Of a DNA stretch of 64,000 nt, positions 49,966 through 59,114 are shown piece by piece. The DNA is taken from the NCBI GenBank assembly GCA_050250875.1, contig JBFWNV010000001.1:1054001-1118000 (forward strand). Reading direction: 5' to 3'. The notes under the pieces are model-generated. The model searched no databases. It was not told where the DNA came from and saw only the letters and a program-made list of their open reading frames with translations. The position numbers and the translations under genes were made by a program. This DNA is from CAWAYR01 sp050250875. GTDB lineage: Bacteria > Acidobacteriota > Vicinamibacteria > Vicinamibacterales > UBA2999. Numbering within the stretch: the first letter of the stretch is position 1; every line of letters starts with the position of its first letter.

Positions 49966-51192
49966 TCAGTGCCGTTCTTCCTGCACGCGCCCGAACCCGA
50001 AGGCGGCGTCGGCCGAGGTCGCGGTGCCGAGCACGGCGCGCACCAGCACCCGGCTGGCCATCCACGCCAGCGTGGGATCGCCGTCGGTGCCGAAGGCGAA
50101 CAGCTGATGCGGGTACTGCCGATGCGGGCCGATGAGCGGAAAGCGATCGGGGGCGGCGACGATCGGCGACGACCAGCCGAACTCGGGCGCCAGCCCGGCC
50201 ATCACCGGGAAGCGGCGCAACACCTGATACATGAGGTCGCCGGTGCGCTGCACCAGCGCGGCGTCGCGCTTGCGCTCGGGCAGGATGGGCCCGTCGTCGC
50301 CGGTCACCAGCAGCCGTCCGTCGGCGGTGGCGGTGGCGTGGAAGCGGGCGACCAGGTCGGCGGCCACCACCCCGTCGAGCGCCATGGCCTTGCGCAGCGC
50401 CGAGCCCATCGGCGCCGTGAGGACGTGGAAGCGCTCGAGGCCGCGCACGTGGCGATCGAGCGTCGGCGCCAGGGCGCCCGGCGCGTCGGTGCAGATCACC
50501 ACGCGCGACGTCCTGATCGCGCGCTTCTCGACGTGCACGGTGGCGTCGGTGCGGGTGAAGGTGATCTTCGTAACCCGCGAACGCTCGAACACCTGCACGC
50601 GCGCCGCGGCGACCCGCGCCACCGCCGCGGCGATGACCCGTGCCGGCTCGATCAGGCCGGCCCCCGGAATCCGGATCGCGGCTCCGACCTCGGCGCGCGT
50701 GGCCTTGCCCAGCGCGGCGCCGACCAGCGCCGTGGCCTCGAGGCCGGCGGTCTCACGGGCGGCGACGTCGCGGTCCCAGCCGCGCGCCGGCGCGTCCACC
50801 AGGCTCACGATCGGCCGCGGCTCGTAATTGACGATGGCCTTGGCCTTCTTCATCGCCGCCGCCAGGGCCGGGCCGGCGGCCGCCACCTCGGTCATCAGCG
50901 TGCGGGCGATGCGCCGGCCGTGCATCGCCTCGAGGGTGCGGTAGTCGTTGGCGACGAGCAGACCGGTCAGGCCGGACGCCGCCGCGCTGAACCCGGTGCC
51001 GACCCGGTTCGCCTCGAGCAGCACGACGCCGCGCCCGGCGGTCTTGAGTCCCCAGGCGGTGAACAGCCCGGTCAGGCCGCCTCCGATGACCACCACGTCG
51101 GCAGCGTCGACGGTCGGCGTGGTTGGGAGAGCACGGGCCTTCGCCGTGGAGAGCGCGGTCCACGGCGAGACCCCATAGCGGGTGCGAGGCAC
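49966..51192 (-). CDS. FAD-dependent oxidoreductase, DAO family
   Basis: The protein has 408 residues from a GTG at 51192. The Rossmann dinucleotide motif is VVVIGGGLTGLFTAWGLKTA, then LLEANRVGTGFSAAASGLTG (with a Ser/Ala-rich flavin loop), the second FAD contact in RTSRVVICTDAPGALAPTL and the C-terminal GFGRVQEERH after GTDGDPTLAWMASRVLVRAV. It resembles gamma-glutamylputrescine oxidase / D-amino-acid oxidase relatives that oxidise C-N bonds, with H2O2 or a quinone as acceptor. There is no signal peptide, so it is cytoplasmic. Substrate not assigned. It is followed downstream by the GATC array. Confidence 0.87.
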   Translation of the reverse strand: MPRTRYGVSPWTALSTAKARALPTTPTVDAADVVVIGGGLTGLFTAWGLKTAGRGVVLLEANRVGTGFSAAASGLTGLLVANDYRTLEAMHGRRIARTLMTEVAAAGPALAAAMKKAKAIVNYEPRPIVSLVDAPARGWDRDVAARETAGLEATALVGAALGKATRAEVGAAIRIPGAGLIEPARVIAAAVARVAAARVQVFERSRVTKITFTRTDATVHVEKRAIRTSRVVICTDAPGALAPTLDRHVRGLERFHVLTAPMGSALRKAMALDGVVAADLVARFHATATADGRLLVTGDDGPILPERKRDAALVQRTGDLMYQVLRRFPVMAGLAPEFGWSSPIVAAPDRFPLIGPHRQYPHQLFAFGTDGDPTLAWMASRVLVRAVLGTATSADAAFGFGRVQEERH

Positions 51193-51245
51193 GACGGCGG
51201 ATTGTAACGGATCGCCCCGGCCCGGCTGCCGGCTGGGAAGTCGGC

Positions 51246-52361
51246 TCAGCGCCCCGCGGCGGCCCGGGACCGCGGCGCGGCCTCGCGCGCCAGCAGCGCC
51301 CGCTTGCGCTCGGCGCCCCAGCGGTAGCCGCCAAGACCGCCGGCCTTGGGGACCACCCGGTGGCACGGCACCACCACCGCCACCGGATTGCGCGCGCAGG
51401 CGCTGGCCACCGCCCGCACCGCGCTCGGCCTGCCCACCGCCCGCGCCACCTCGGCGTAGGTGCGCGTCTCGCCGGCGGGAATCGCCTGCAGCGCCTTCCA
51501 CACCTTCCACTGGAAGGCCGTGCCCTGGACGTCGAGCGGCACGCCGGGCACTGCGCCCGGCGCGCCGTCCACGGCTTGGGCGATGGCGCGCGTCCAGGCG
51601 CTGGACGGGGCGGTCTGGCTGACCGTCGCCCTGGGAAACTCGCGCCGCAACTCGTCTACGAGCGGGCCATCAGCGGAGCCGAGGCGCACGGCACAGACTC
51701 CCGAGGGAGTGGCGGCGACGAGGAGGCGGCCCAGCGAGCACGGCACCACGGCGTAGTCGATGGCCACGCCGTCGCCACGGCGGCGATAGGCCGCCGGTGT
51801 CAGGCCGGCGCCGGTGGGCTTGTGGGCGGCGACCCGGCTCGGCGAGCCGTAGCCGGCCTCGTAGGTGGCGGTGGTCACGTCGCGGCCGTCCCGTAGCGAC
51901 GCGCGGAACCGCTCGGCGCGGCAGGCCGCCTGGAATTCGCGCGGCGAGACGCCGGTGTGCGCGGTGAACGCGCGTTGCAGGTGCGACGGGCTCAGTTCGG
52001 TCAGCGCCGCCAGGTCGGCCAGCTCGACCGTCTGGTCGGCGTGGCCGCGCAGGTACGCCGCCGCCTTGGCCACGGCGCGGGCGCCATCGGTGACCGGCCG
52101 CGCGCCAACCGGCTTGCAGCGCAGGCAGGCGCGGAACCCGCCACGCTCGGCCTCGGCGGCGGTGGCGAAGAACGCCACCTGGTCGCGGCGGGGGCGGCGG
52201 CTGGGGCAGGTCGGACGGCAGAAGACGCCGGTGCTCTTCACCGCGTAGACGAACTGCCCGTCGGCAGCGGCCGACCGGGCCAGTACCTGCGCCCAGCGCG
52301 GGTCGTCCTCGAACAGGCGGGGCTTGGGATCGAAAGGAACGAGATGGGCTGAAAGCATCAT
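51246..52361 (-). CDS. ada: Ada: bifunctional O6-alkylguanine methyltransferase and regulator
   Basis: The protein has 371 residues. An N-terminal Ada zinc domain contains the methyl-acceptor Cys48 with Cys52, Cys79 and Cys82 (FVYAVKSTGVFCRPTCPSRR, GFRACLRCKP). An AraC helix-turn-helix follows (VELADLAALTELSPSHLQRA, SPREFQAACRAERFR), then the methyltransferase domain with active site PCHRV (Cys333) and the GGYRWGAERKRALL end. It repairs O6-methylguanine and methylphosphotriesters and, once methylated, activates alkylation-response genes. The intergenic array at 52418-52572 lies in its promoter gap. Confidence 0.96.
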   Translation of the reverse strand: MMLSAHLVPFDPKPRLFEDDPRWAQVLARSAAADGQFVYAVKSTGVFCRPTCPSRRPRRDQVAFFATAAEAERGGFRACLRCKPVGARPVTDGARAVAKAAAYLRGHADQTVELADLAALTELSPSHLQRAFTAHTGVSPREFQAACRAERFRASLRDGRDVTTATYEAGYGSPSRVAAHKPTGAGLTPAAYRRRGDGVAIDYAVVPCSLGRLLVAATPSGVCAVRLGSADGPLVDELRREFPRATVSQTAPSSAWTRAIAQAVDGAPGAVPGVPLDVQGTAFQWKVWKALQAIPAGETRTYAEVARAVGRPSAVRAVASACARNPVAVVVPCHRVVPKAGGLGGYRWGAERKRALLAREAAPRSRAAAGR

Positions 52362-52417
52362 GGCACGAGGCTACGCGCGCGCGGCGGACGACGCGATCCG
52401 CCGCGTGCGCTCAAACC

Positions 52418-52456
52418 GGGGCTCGGGATCCGGGTCTCGGGTCTCGGGCCTCGGGG
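52418..52456. repeat. GGGNCTC heptamer array, left arm
   Basis: Five units (GGGGCTC, GGGATCC, GGGTCTC, GGGTCTC, GGGCCTC) and a final GGGG on the plus strand, 57 bp upstream of the ada start. The array can form a G-quadruplex and is complementary to the right arm at 52511-52572. Confidence 0.85.
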
Positions 52457-52510
52457 AAGAACCACCGACGGAACTGACGCTGGTCCGAGGTGGATCCGAT
52501 TCCGCACTTC

Positions 52511-52572
52511 CCGAGCCCCGAGCCCCGAGTCCCGAGCCCCGAGACCCGCCCGCTTGGAGCCCCGAGCCCCGG
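52511..52572. repeat. CCGAGNC heptamer array, right arm (inverted)
   Basis: Units CCGAGCC, CCGAGCC, CCGAGTC, CCGAGCC, CCGAGAC run in the opposite orientation to the left arm, then a spacer and CCCCGAGCCCCGG. It ends 32 bp before the ATG of the penicillin acylase gene. Together with 52418-52456 it makes an imperfect inverted repeat with arms of about 40 bp and a loop of 54 bp. Confidence 0.85.
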
Positions 52573-52604
52573 CTCTATCGGGCTGCTAGGATCGCCAAAG
52601 CCCC

Positions 52605-55085
52605 ATGCGGCGCCACGTCCTCCGCTTCCTCGCCCTCGTCTTCGCCGTGGTGGCGGTACTCATCCTGGCCGGCGGCGGGTATCTGCGCGTCGTGCTGCGC
52701 CGCAGCCTGCCGGTGATGGACGGCACGCTGGCCTTGGCCGGGCTGTCGCAGCCGGTGACCGTGACGCGCGACGGGCTGGGCGTGCCGACCATCCGCGCCG
52801 CGTCGCGGGTCGATCTCGCCCGCGCCATCGGGTTCGTGCACGCGCAGGAGCGGTTCTTCCAGATGGACCTGCAGCGGCGGCAACCGGCCGGCGAGCTGTC
52901 GGCCCTGGTCGGCGCCGCGGCGCTCACCGCCGATCGCGCCATGCGCGTACACCGCTTCCGCCACATCGCGCGCCAGGCGCTCACCTTCTCGCCCGCCGAT
53001 TACGGGGCAGAGCTCGAGGCCTACGCCGCCGGCGTCAACGCCGGGCTGGCGGCGCTGGCGGCGCCGCCGTTCGAGTACCTGATGCTGCGCACCACGCCTG
53101 AGCCGTGGACGCCCGAGGACTCGATCCTCACCGCGATCGCGATGAGCGTGACGCTGCAGGGCGCGCAGTGGGAGTACGAGAACACGCTGGGGCGGCTGCA
53201 CGAATTGCCGCCCGAGGCATTCGAGTTCCTGGCCGGGCGGGCGAGCGACTGGGAGAGCCCGATCACCGGCGAGCCGTATCCGGTGCCGCCGATTCCGCCG
53301 GCGGAGACGTTCGAGATCCGCAGCGGCTCGACGTCGCGCCGGCCCGGGGGCAGCATCGCGAGCCTCGGCGCGCGTGAGCCGCGGCCCGGCGAGGCGCTGC
53401 CGTGGTGGGCGCGCCTGCCGCGCGAGGAAGAAGCGACGCTCGGCAGCAACAACTGGGCGGTGTCGGGCGCGCGCTCGGCCACCGGCAGCGCCGTCGTCGC
53501 CAACGACATGCACCTGCGGCTGGCGGTGCCCAACATCTGGTTCCGCGCCGCCTACGAGATCCCCGACGAGCGGCGACCGGGCCAGACCCGCCGGCTGGTC
53601 GGCGTGACGCTGCCGGGCGGGCCGCAGATGGCGGTCGGCAGCAACGGCGACATCGCGTGGGGCTTCACCAACTCGGTGGGCGACTGGTCCGATGTCGTGC
53701 TGGTCGAGCCGGCGCCGGGCGACGCGTCGAAGTACCAGACCCCCGACGGCCCGCGCGCCTTCGACGTGCACCTCGAGACGATCGCGGTGAAGGACGCCGC
53801 GCCGGTGACCCTCGACGTGCGATGGACGATCTGGGGACCGATCGTCGGCATCGACCACGACCGCCGGGAGCAGGCGCTCAAGTGGGTGGCGCACGATCCG
53901 CGCGTGCTGGCCACCGACGCCGCCCGCATCGCGCAGGCGCGCAGCGTCGAGGAGGCGATGCACCTCGCCGTCGGCGCGGCGCTGGCTGCGCAGAACCTGG
54001 TGGTCGGCGATCGTGACGGGCACATCGGCTGGACCATCTACGGGGCGATTCCGCGTCGCGTCGGTACCGCGCACGGCAGCGAGGTCGAGGGCGCCTGGGG
54101 CGACGTGCCGACGTCGTGGGCGAGCGGCGCGCGCCGCTGGGACGGCTACCTCGGGTTCGACGAGCATCCGCGCGTCGTCGATCCGCCCGACGGCCGGCTA
54201 TGGACCGCCAACGCGCGCGTGGTCGGCGGCGAGATGCTGCGCAGGATCGGCGACGGCGGCTACGCCGACGGCATCCGCGCCTGGATGATCCGCGACGGCC
54301 TCGGCGCCCTCGACAAGGCCGACGAAGCGGCGCTCTTCGCCATCCAGCTCGACAACCGCTCGATCTTCCTCGACCGCTGGCGCACGGTGTTCCTGCGCAC
54401 CCTCACGGCGGAGGCGGCGGCGACCTCGCCGCTGCGCGCGGAGGCGCGTCGCGTGGTGGATTCCGCGTGGACCGGCCGCGCCTCGGCCGAGTCGGTGGCG
54501 TACCGGATCGTGCGCGCGTTCCGGCTGACCACCTCGCGGATGGCGCTGAACGCGATCGCCGGGGCGATTCAGGGCGTCGGCGCCGACGCCTTCGACCTTG
54601 GAACGATCCGTCGCATCGAGGGGCCGTTGTGGCGGCTGGTGAACGAGCAGCCGCAGCACCTGCTCGATCCCGCCTATGACACCTGGGACGCGTTCCTGCT
54701 CGCAGCGATCGATCGCACGCTGGCCGACCTCACCGCCGAGGGACGCGCCCTCGGCGATCGCACCTGGGGCGAGGCCAACGCCGCCGACATCGCGCATCCG
54801 CTGGCGGCAGCGGTGCCATGGTTGAGCCGGTTCCTCGCCATGCCGCGCCAGCCGCTGCCCGGCGATACGTACGTACCGCGCGTGCTCACGCCACGCTCGG
54901 GTGCCTCGCAGCGCCTGGTCGCGTCACCGGGTCACGAGGCCGCCGGCATCCTGCACATGCCCGGCGGGCAAAGCGGTCATCCGCTCTCTCCGCATTTTGG
55001 CGATCAACAGAACGCCTGGATTGACGGGGCTGCAGTGCCGCTCCTGCCCGGTGCAGCGGCGCACACGCTGACGCTCACACCCTGA
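52605..55085 (+). CDS. Penicillin acylase family hydrolase
   Basis: The protein has 826 residues, made as a precursor and cut autocatalytically. It starts with a signal anchor (FLALVFAVVAVLILAGGGYL); the alpha-chain region holds VTRDGLGVPTIRAASRVDLA, GFVHAQERFFQMDLQRR. The N-terminal nucleophile of the beta chain is Ser281 in ATLGSNNWAVSGARS, followed by ANDMHLRLAVPNIWFRA and the oxyanion-site GGPQMAVGSNGDIAWGFTNS; the closing part is SPHFGDQQNAWIDG. It cleaves amide bonds of acylated compounds such as acyl-homoserine lactones or beta-lactams; the natural substrate is not evident. It is divergent from ada. Confidence 0.94.
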   Translation: MRRHVLRFLALVFAVVAVLILAGGGYLRVVLRRSLPVMDGTLALAGLSQPVTVTRDGLGVPTIRAASRVDLARAIGFVHAQERFFQMDLQRRQPAGELSALVGAAALTADRAMRVHRFRHIARQALTFSPADYGAELEAYAAGVNAGLAALAAPPFEYLMLRTTPEPWTPEDSILTAIAMSVTLQGAQWEYENTLGRLHELPPEAFEFLAGRASDWESPITGEPYPVPPIPPAETFEIRSGSTSRRPGGSIASLGAREPRPGEALPWWARLPREEEATLGSNNWAVSGARSATGSAVVANDMHLRLAVPNIWFRAAYEIPDERRPGQTRRLVGVTLPGGPQMAVGSNGDIAWGFTNSVGDWSDVVLVEPAPGDASKYQTPDGPRAFDVHLETIAVKDAAPVTLDVRWTIWGPIVGIDHDRREQALKWVAHDPRVLATDAARIAQARSVEEAMHLAVGAALAAQNLVVGDRDGHIGWTIYGAIPRRVGTAHGSEVEGAWGDVPTSWASGARRWDGYLGFDEHPRVVDPPDGRLWTANARVVGGEMLRRIGDGGYADGIRAWMIRDGLGALDKADEAALFAIQLDNRSIFLDRWRTVFLRTLTAEAAATSPLRAEARRVVDSAWTGRASAESVAYRIVRAFRLTTSRMALNAIAGAIQGVGADAFDLGTIRRIEGPLWRLVNEQPQHLLDPAYDTWDAFLLAAIDRTLADLTAEGRALGDRTWGEANAADIAHPLAAAVPWLSRFLAMPRQPLPGDTYVPRVLTPRSGASQRLVASPGHEAAGILHMPGGQSGHPLSPHFGDQQNAWIDGAAVPLLPGAAAHTLTLTP

Positions 55086-55221
55086 CACACGGAAGTCCTC
55101 CGCCAGCCCGCCCTTTGTCGGCACCGGGCGAGATGAGTCTCGGCCAGCGTTTTCCTCGCTTGTTGGGGCGATGCGAGCGGGCGGCGAAGTGATACGCTGA
55201 CGCTCCCCTCAGGTTCCGGCG

Positions 55222-56502
55222 ATGTACCCAATTCAGGTCGCGCTGCTCGGCGCGGAAGCCTTGGTCATGGCCATGCTCATCCTGGCCCTGTTCCGAAGCC
55301 GCACGGTGCTCGGGTTGTCGCCGCTGTACATCGTCCTCGGCGGCTTCCAGTACCTCGAAGCGTCGCTGGGGCTGCGCGTGGAAGTGGCGCCGGGGTGGCT
55401 GATCTATCCGGCCTCGACGGTGATGTTCACGTCGACGCTGCTCGCCGTGCTGCTCGTCTACATCAAGGAGGAGACCACCGAGGCCCGCAAGCTGGTCTAC
55501 GGCCTGGTGCTCGCCAACATCGGCCTCACGCTGGTGGCGCTCATCGTCAGCGAACACGTCCGCATTCCCGGCAGTCGCGTGCCCGAAGGGCTGACGACGT
55601 CGTCGCTGCAGGCCAGCGCGTGGGTCGCCGCCGTCGGCACCACGCTGCTGCTGCTCGACGTGCTCGGCATCATCCTGGTGTTCGAGTTCGTGAGCCGGTT
55701 CGTGCGCTCGCTGTTCGTGCGGTCGCTCATCTCGCTGGTGATGGTCGCGGCGTTCGACAACGCGTGGTTCACGCTGCTGGTGCACGGCCCGACCAACCCG
55801 CAGTTCCAGCCGCTGCTGCTGGCCGGCCTGGTCGGCAAGAGCGCGGCGGCGGCGTTCTATGCGGTGGCGCTCTACGTCTACCTGCGCTTCTTCGAACCGA
55901 ACGGCGCCACGGTCGGCACCGGCGACGTGCAGGACGTGTTCGAGGTGCTCACCTACCGCCAGCGCTACGAGGAAGTGCGCCAGCGCATGGTGCGCGACGC
56001 GCTCACCGGACTCTACAACCGCGGCTATCTCGACGAGATCCTGCCGCGCGCGGTGGCGCACGCCGCCCGCTACCAGGAGCCGCTCAGCCTGCTGCTGGTG
56101 GACACCGACCACTTCAAGACCATCAACGACACGCACAGCCACATCGTCGGCGACCGCGTGTTGAAGGTGGTGGCCGAGACCCTGGGCGAGCACGCCCGGG
56201 CCGCCGATACCGTCTGCCGCTTCGGCGGCGACGAGTTCATCGTGATCCTGTCGTCGGCCGACGCCAGCGCCGCCAGCACCTTCGCCGAGCGCTTCCGCCG
56301 CCGGCTGCGCGAGCGGGTCAGCGCCGCCAGCCCGCCGCTGCCGGTGCATCAGGTGACGGCCACGGTCGGCATCGCCACCTACCTCGAGGACGACGTGGTC
56401 ACGGCCGACGATCTGGTGAAGCTCGCCGACAGCCGCCTGTACGTGGGCAAGCGGGCCGGGCGCGACCGCGTGGTCTGGCACGACCTGCCGACCTCGGCCT
56501 AG
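55222..56502 (+). CDS. Diguanylate cyclase with 7-TM sensor
   Basis: The protein has 426 residues. Residues 1-225 contain about seven membrane helices with a pattern reminiscent of the VUT/QPTR transporter family (LLAVLLVYIKEETTEARKLV, YGLVLANIGLTLVALIVS), which is used as a sensor in some GGDEF proteins. A short coiled stretch (EVLTYRQRYEEVRQRMVRDA) links to the GGDEF domain, with RFGGDEF at residues 333-339 and DALTGLYNRGYLDE. The I-site R-x-x-D upstream of GGDEF is not visible (residues 326-329 are RAAD), so RAAD may itself be the I-site R-x-x-D. It makes c-di-GMP. It is followed 68 bp on by the S9 peptidase gene. Confidence 0.9.
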   Translation: MYPIQVALLGAEALVMAMLILALFRSRTVLGLSPLYIVLGGFQYLEASLGLRVEVAPGWLIYPASTVMFTSTLLAVLLVYIKEETTEARKLVYGLVLANIGLTLVALIVSEHVRIPGSRVPEGLTTSSLQASAWVAAVGTTLLLLDVLGIILVFEFVSRFVRSLFVRSLISLVMVAAFDNAWFTLLVHGPTNPQFQPLLLAGLVGKSAAAAFYAVALYVYLRFFEPNGATVGTGDVQDVFEVLTYRQRYEEVRQRMVRDALTGLYNRGYLDEILPRAVAHAARYQEPLSLLLVDTDHFKTINDTHSHIVGDRVLKVVAETLGEHARAADTVCRFGGDEFIVILSSADASAASTFAERFRRRLRERVSAASPPLPVHQVTATVGIATYLEDDVVTADDLVKLADSRLYVGKRAGRDRVVWHDLPTSA

Positions 56503-56570
56503 GGCGGCGGCGCGCTACAATCGCCGCTCGCGCCGGACCCGGCCCGTCCGACCCCTCCGAAGGAGCGCCC

Positions 56571-58997
56571 ATGCGGACCGCCCACGCCGTCGTCGCCGTC
56601 GTCGCGCTCGTCACGGTCGGCACGGCGTCCCCGGGCGTCGCCCAACCCCCGGCAGACACCGGCTACCTGCTGCCGCCCAAGGCCATCGTCGACATCCTCG
56701 ATCAGCCGGGCCCGCCCGAGGTGATGGTCAGCCCCGCCCAGGACCTCGTCGCCGTGCTGGAACCCTCGCCGATGCCGACCATCGCCGACCTGGCGCGGCC
56801 GATGCTGCGGCTGGCCGGGCTGCGCATCGACCCGGCGACCAACGGCCGGCACCACCCGCGGACGTTCCGATCGCTCGTGCTGAAGAGCACCGCCGACGGC
56901 GCGCCCCGTCAGGTGACACTGCCGCCCGCGCCGGCGCTGACGTGGCTCGGCTTCTCGGCCGACGGGCAGCGCTTCGCGTTCACGCAGACGACCCCGACCG
57001 GCATCGCGCTCTGGGTCGGCGAGAGCGCGAGCGGACGGGCGAAGGCGCTCGGCGCCGCCGACTTGAACGCCGTGCTGACCGCCCCGTGCGCATGGGTGGG
57101 AACCGGCGCGGCGCTGCTCTGCGCCACCACCGTGCCCGGTCGCGGCGCCGCGCCGGCGGCGCCGGCGGTGCCGGGCGGCCCCAACGTGCAGGAACACCGG
57201 GGTGGCGTGTCGCCCGTGCGCACCTACCAGGATCTGCTGGCCTCGGCGCACGACGAGGCGCTGTTCGAGTACTACGCGACGAGCCAGCTGGTGATGGTGG
57301 ATGCCGCCACCGGCACGCACACCGCGCTGGGCCGTCCGGGGCTGAACGCACAGGTGCTGCCCTCGCCCGACGGGCAATTCACGCTGGTCACGCGGCTCAC
57401 CAGGCCGTTTTCGCGGCTCGTCCCCTACAACGACTTCGGCAAGGCCGTGGAAGTGTGGGACCGCGTCGGCGCGATCGCGCGCACCCTGGCGTCGCTGCCG
57501 ATCGCCGATGCCGTGCCCAACGGCGGCGTGCTGCCCGGGCCGCGCAGCTTCCGCTGGCATCCGCTGCGGCCGGCCACGCTCACCTGGGCCGAGGCGCTCG
57601 ACGGCGGCAACCCGAAGACGACCGTGCCGTTCCGCGACCGGCTGATGACGCTGACGGCGCCGTTCAAGGCCGACCCCGAGGAGTTCGTCAAGACCGAGTA
57701 CCGCTTCACCGCTCAGAGCTGGACCGATGGCGGCCACGCACTCGTCACCGAGTACGACCGCGCGCGGCGCTGGACGCGCACCTGGCTCATCGCCCCCGAC
57801 CTGTCGTCGGCGCAGACCATCTGGAGCCGCAGCACCGAGGATCGCTACGGCGATCCGGGCACGCCGCTGCGCCGCGTCCGCGCCTCGGGCACCGACTCGA
57901 TCGTCCAGCACGGCAACAGCATCTTCCTCGCCGGCACCGGCGCCTCGCCGCAGGGCGACAAGCCGTTCCTCGATGCCTTCGATCTGACCACGCGGCAGTC
58001 GACGCGCGCCTACCAGTCGAGCGAAGGCTACGAGCCGATCGTCGGCCTGGCCTCGCCCGACGGCACGCGGGTGCTGACGCGCTTCGAGACGCGCACGACG
58101 GCGCCGTCGGTGATGGTGCGCTCGATCGCCGACGGCCGCCGCGTCACGCTGACGGCCCCGGCGGATCCCGCGCCGCTCGTCTCGGGCGCGCAGAAGCAGC
58201 TCATCACCTACGCCCGGGCCGACGGCGTGCAGCTCTCGGCCACGCTCTACACCCCCGCAGGCTGGACGCCCGAGAAGGGCCGGCTGCCGCTGCTGCTGTG
58301 GGCCTACCCGCGCGAATTCGTCGATCCGTCCACCGCCGGTCAGGTCAACGGCTCGCCGCAGCGCTTCACCGGCGTGAGCGGCGCCAGCCATCTGCTGCTG
58401 CTCACCCAGGGCTACGCCATCCTCGACGACCCGACGATGCCGATCGTCGGCAAAGGCGAAACCGCCAACGACACCTACGTCGAGCAGCTCGTCGCCAGCG
58501 CCAGGGCGGCCGTGGACAAGGTGGTGGCGATGGGCGTGGCCGATCCGGCGCGTCTGGTGGTCGGCGGCCACAGCTACGGCGGCTTCATGACCGCCAACCT
58601 GCTGGCCCACTCCGATCTCTTCCGCGCCGGCATCGCCAGGAGCGGCGCCTACAACCGCACGCTCACGCCCTTCGGCTTCCAGAACGAGCAGCGCACGTTC
58701 TGGGAGGTGCCGGAGATCTACGCGCGGATGTCGCCCTTCAACCACGCGCACCTCATCAAGGAGCCGGTGCTGCTCATCCACGGCGAAGCCGACGACAACA
58801 GCGGCACCTTCCCGATCCAGTCCGAGCGTTTCTACGTGGCGCTCAAGGGTCACGGCGCGACGGTGCGCTACGTGACGCTGCCGCACGAGGCGCACGGCTA
58901 TCTGGCCCGCGAGTCGGTGCTCCACACCGTGGCCGAGATGCTCAACTGGGCCAACGAGTGGACCAAACCGTCAGCGGCGGTGACGCAGGGACGGTAG
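56571..58997 (+). CDS. Secreted S9-family prolyl oligopeptidase-like peptidase
   Basis: The protein has 808 residues. A signal peptide (VVAVVALVTVGTASPGVAQ) precedes an N-terminal beta-propeller (residues 40-520) and a catalytic alpha/beta hydrolase domain. Catalytic Ser668 lies in VVGGHSYGGFMTANLL, an acid at Asp741/742 in LLIHGEADDNSG and His775 in LPHEAHGYLARES. The blocks are closest to the S9C group, which includes glutamyl endopeptidase-like enzymes. It degrades extracellular or periplasmic peptides. The AAGGAG at 56560-56565 marks the start. Confidence 0.94.
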   Translation: MRTAHAVVAVVALVTVGTASPGVAQPPADTGYLLPPKAIVDILDQPGPPEVMVSPAQDLVAVLEPSPMPTIADLARPMLRLAGLRIDPATNGRHHPRTFRSLVLKSTADGAPRQVTLPPAPALTWLGFSADGQRFAFTQTTPTGIALWVGESASGRAKALGAADLNAVLTAPCAWVGTGAALLCATTVPGRGAAPAAPAVPGGPNVQEHRGGVSPVRTYQDLLASAHDEALFEYYATSQLVMVDAATGTHTALGRPGLNAQVLPSPDGQFTLVTRLTRPFSRLVPYNDFGKAVEVWDRVGAIARTLASLPIADAVPNGGVLPGPRSFRWHPLRPATLTWAEALDGGNPKTTVPFRDRLMTLTAPFKADPEEFVKTEYRFTAQSWTDGGHALVTEYDRARRWTRTWLIAPDLSSAQTIWSRSTEDRYGDPGTPLRRVRASGTDSIVQHGNSIFLAGTGASPQGDKPFLDAFDLTTRQSTRAYQSSEGYEPIVGLASPDGTRVLTRFETRTTAPSVMVRSIADGRRVTLTAPADPAPLVSGAQKQLITYARADGVQLSATLYTPAGWTPEKGRLPLLLWAYPREFVDPSTAGQVNGSPQRFTGVSGASHLLLLTQGYAILDDPTMPIVGKGETANDTYVEQLVASARAAVDKVVAMGVADPARLVVGGHSYGGFMTANLLAHSDLFRAGIARSGAYNRTLTPFGFQNEQRTFWEVPEIYARMSPFNHAHLIKEPVLLIHGEADDNSGTFPIQSERFYVALKGHGATVRYVTLPHEAHGYLARESVLHTVAEMLNWANEWTKPSAAVTQGR

Positions 58998-59021
58998 CGG
59001 GCGACCTGCGGGGGCGGTGAG

Positions 59022-59046
59022 TCACGCGTCCGATCGGGACGCGTGA
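59022..59046. terminator. TCACGCGTCC-GATCG-GGACGCGTGA hairpin
   Basis: Perfect 10-bp stem and 5-base loop 24 bp after the S9 peptidase stop. A simple rho-independent-like structure without a T-run. It precedes the start of the large surface protein by 69 bp and may separate the two transcripts. Confidence 0.6.
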
Positions 59047-59114
59047 GGGTGTTCGCCGGCCGAATACGCCATGGGGGATCGGTGGCGCGTCTCGGGCGCG
59101 CCGCGAGGATCCCC

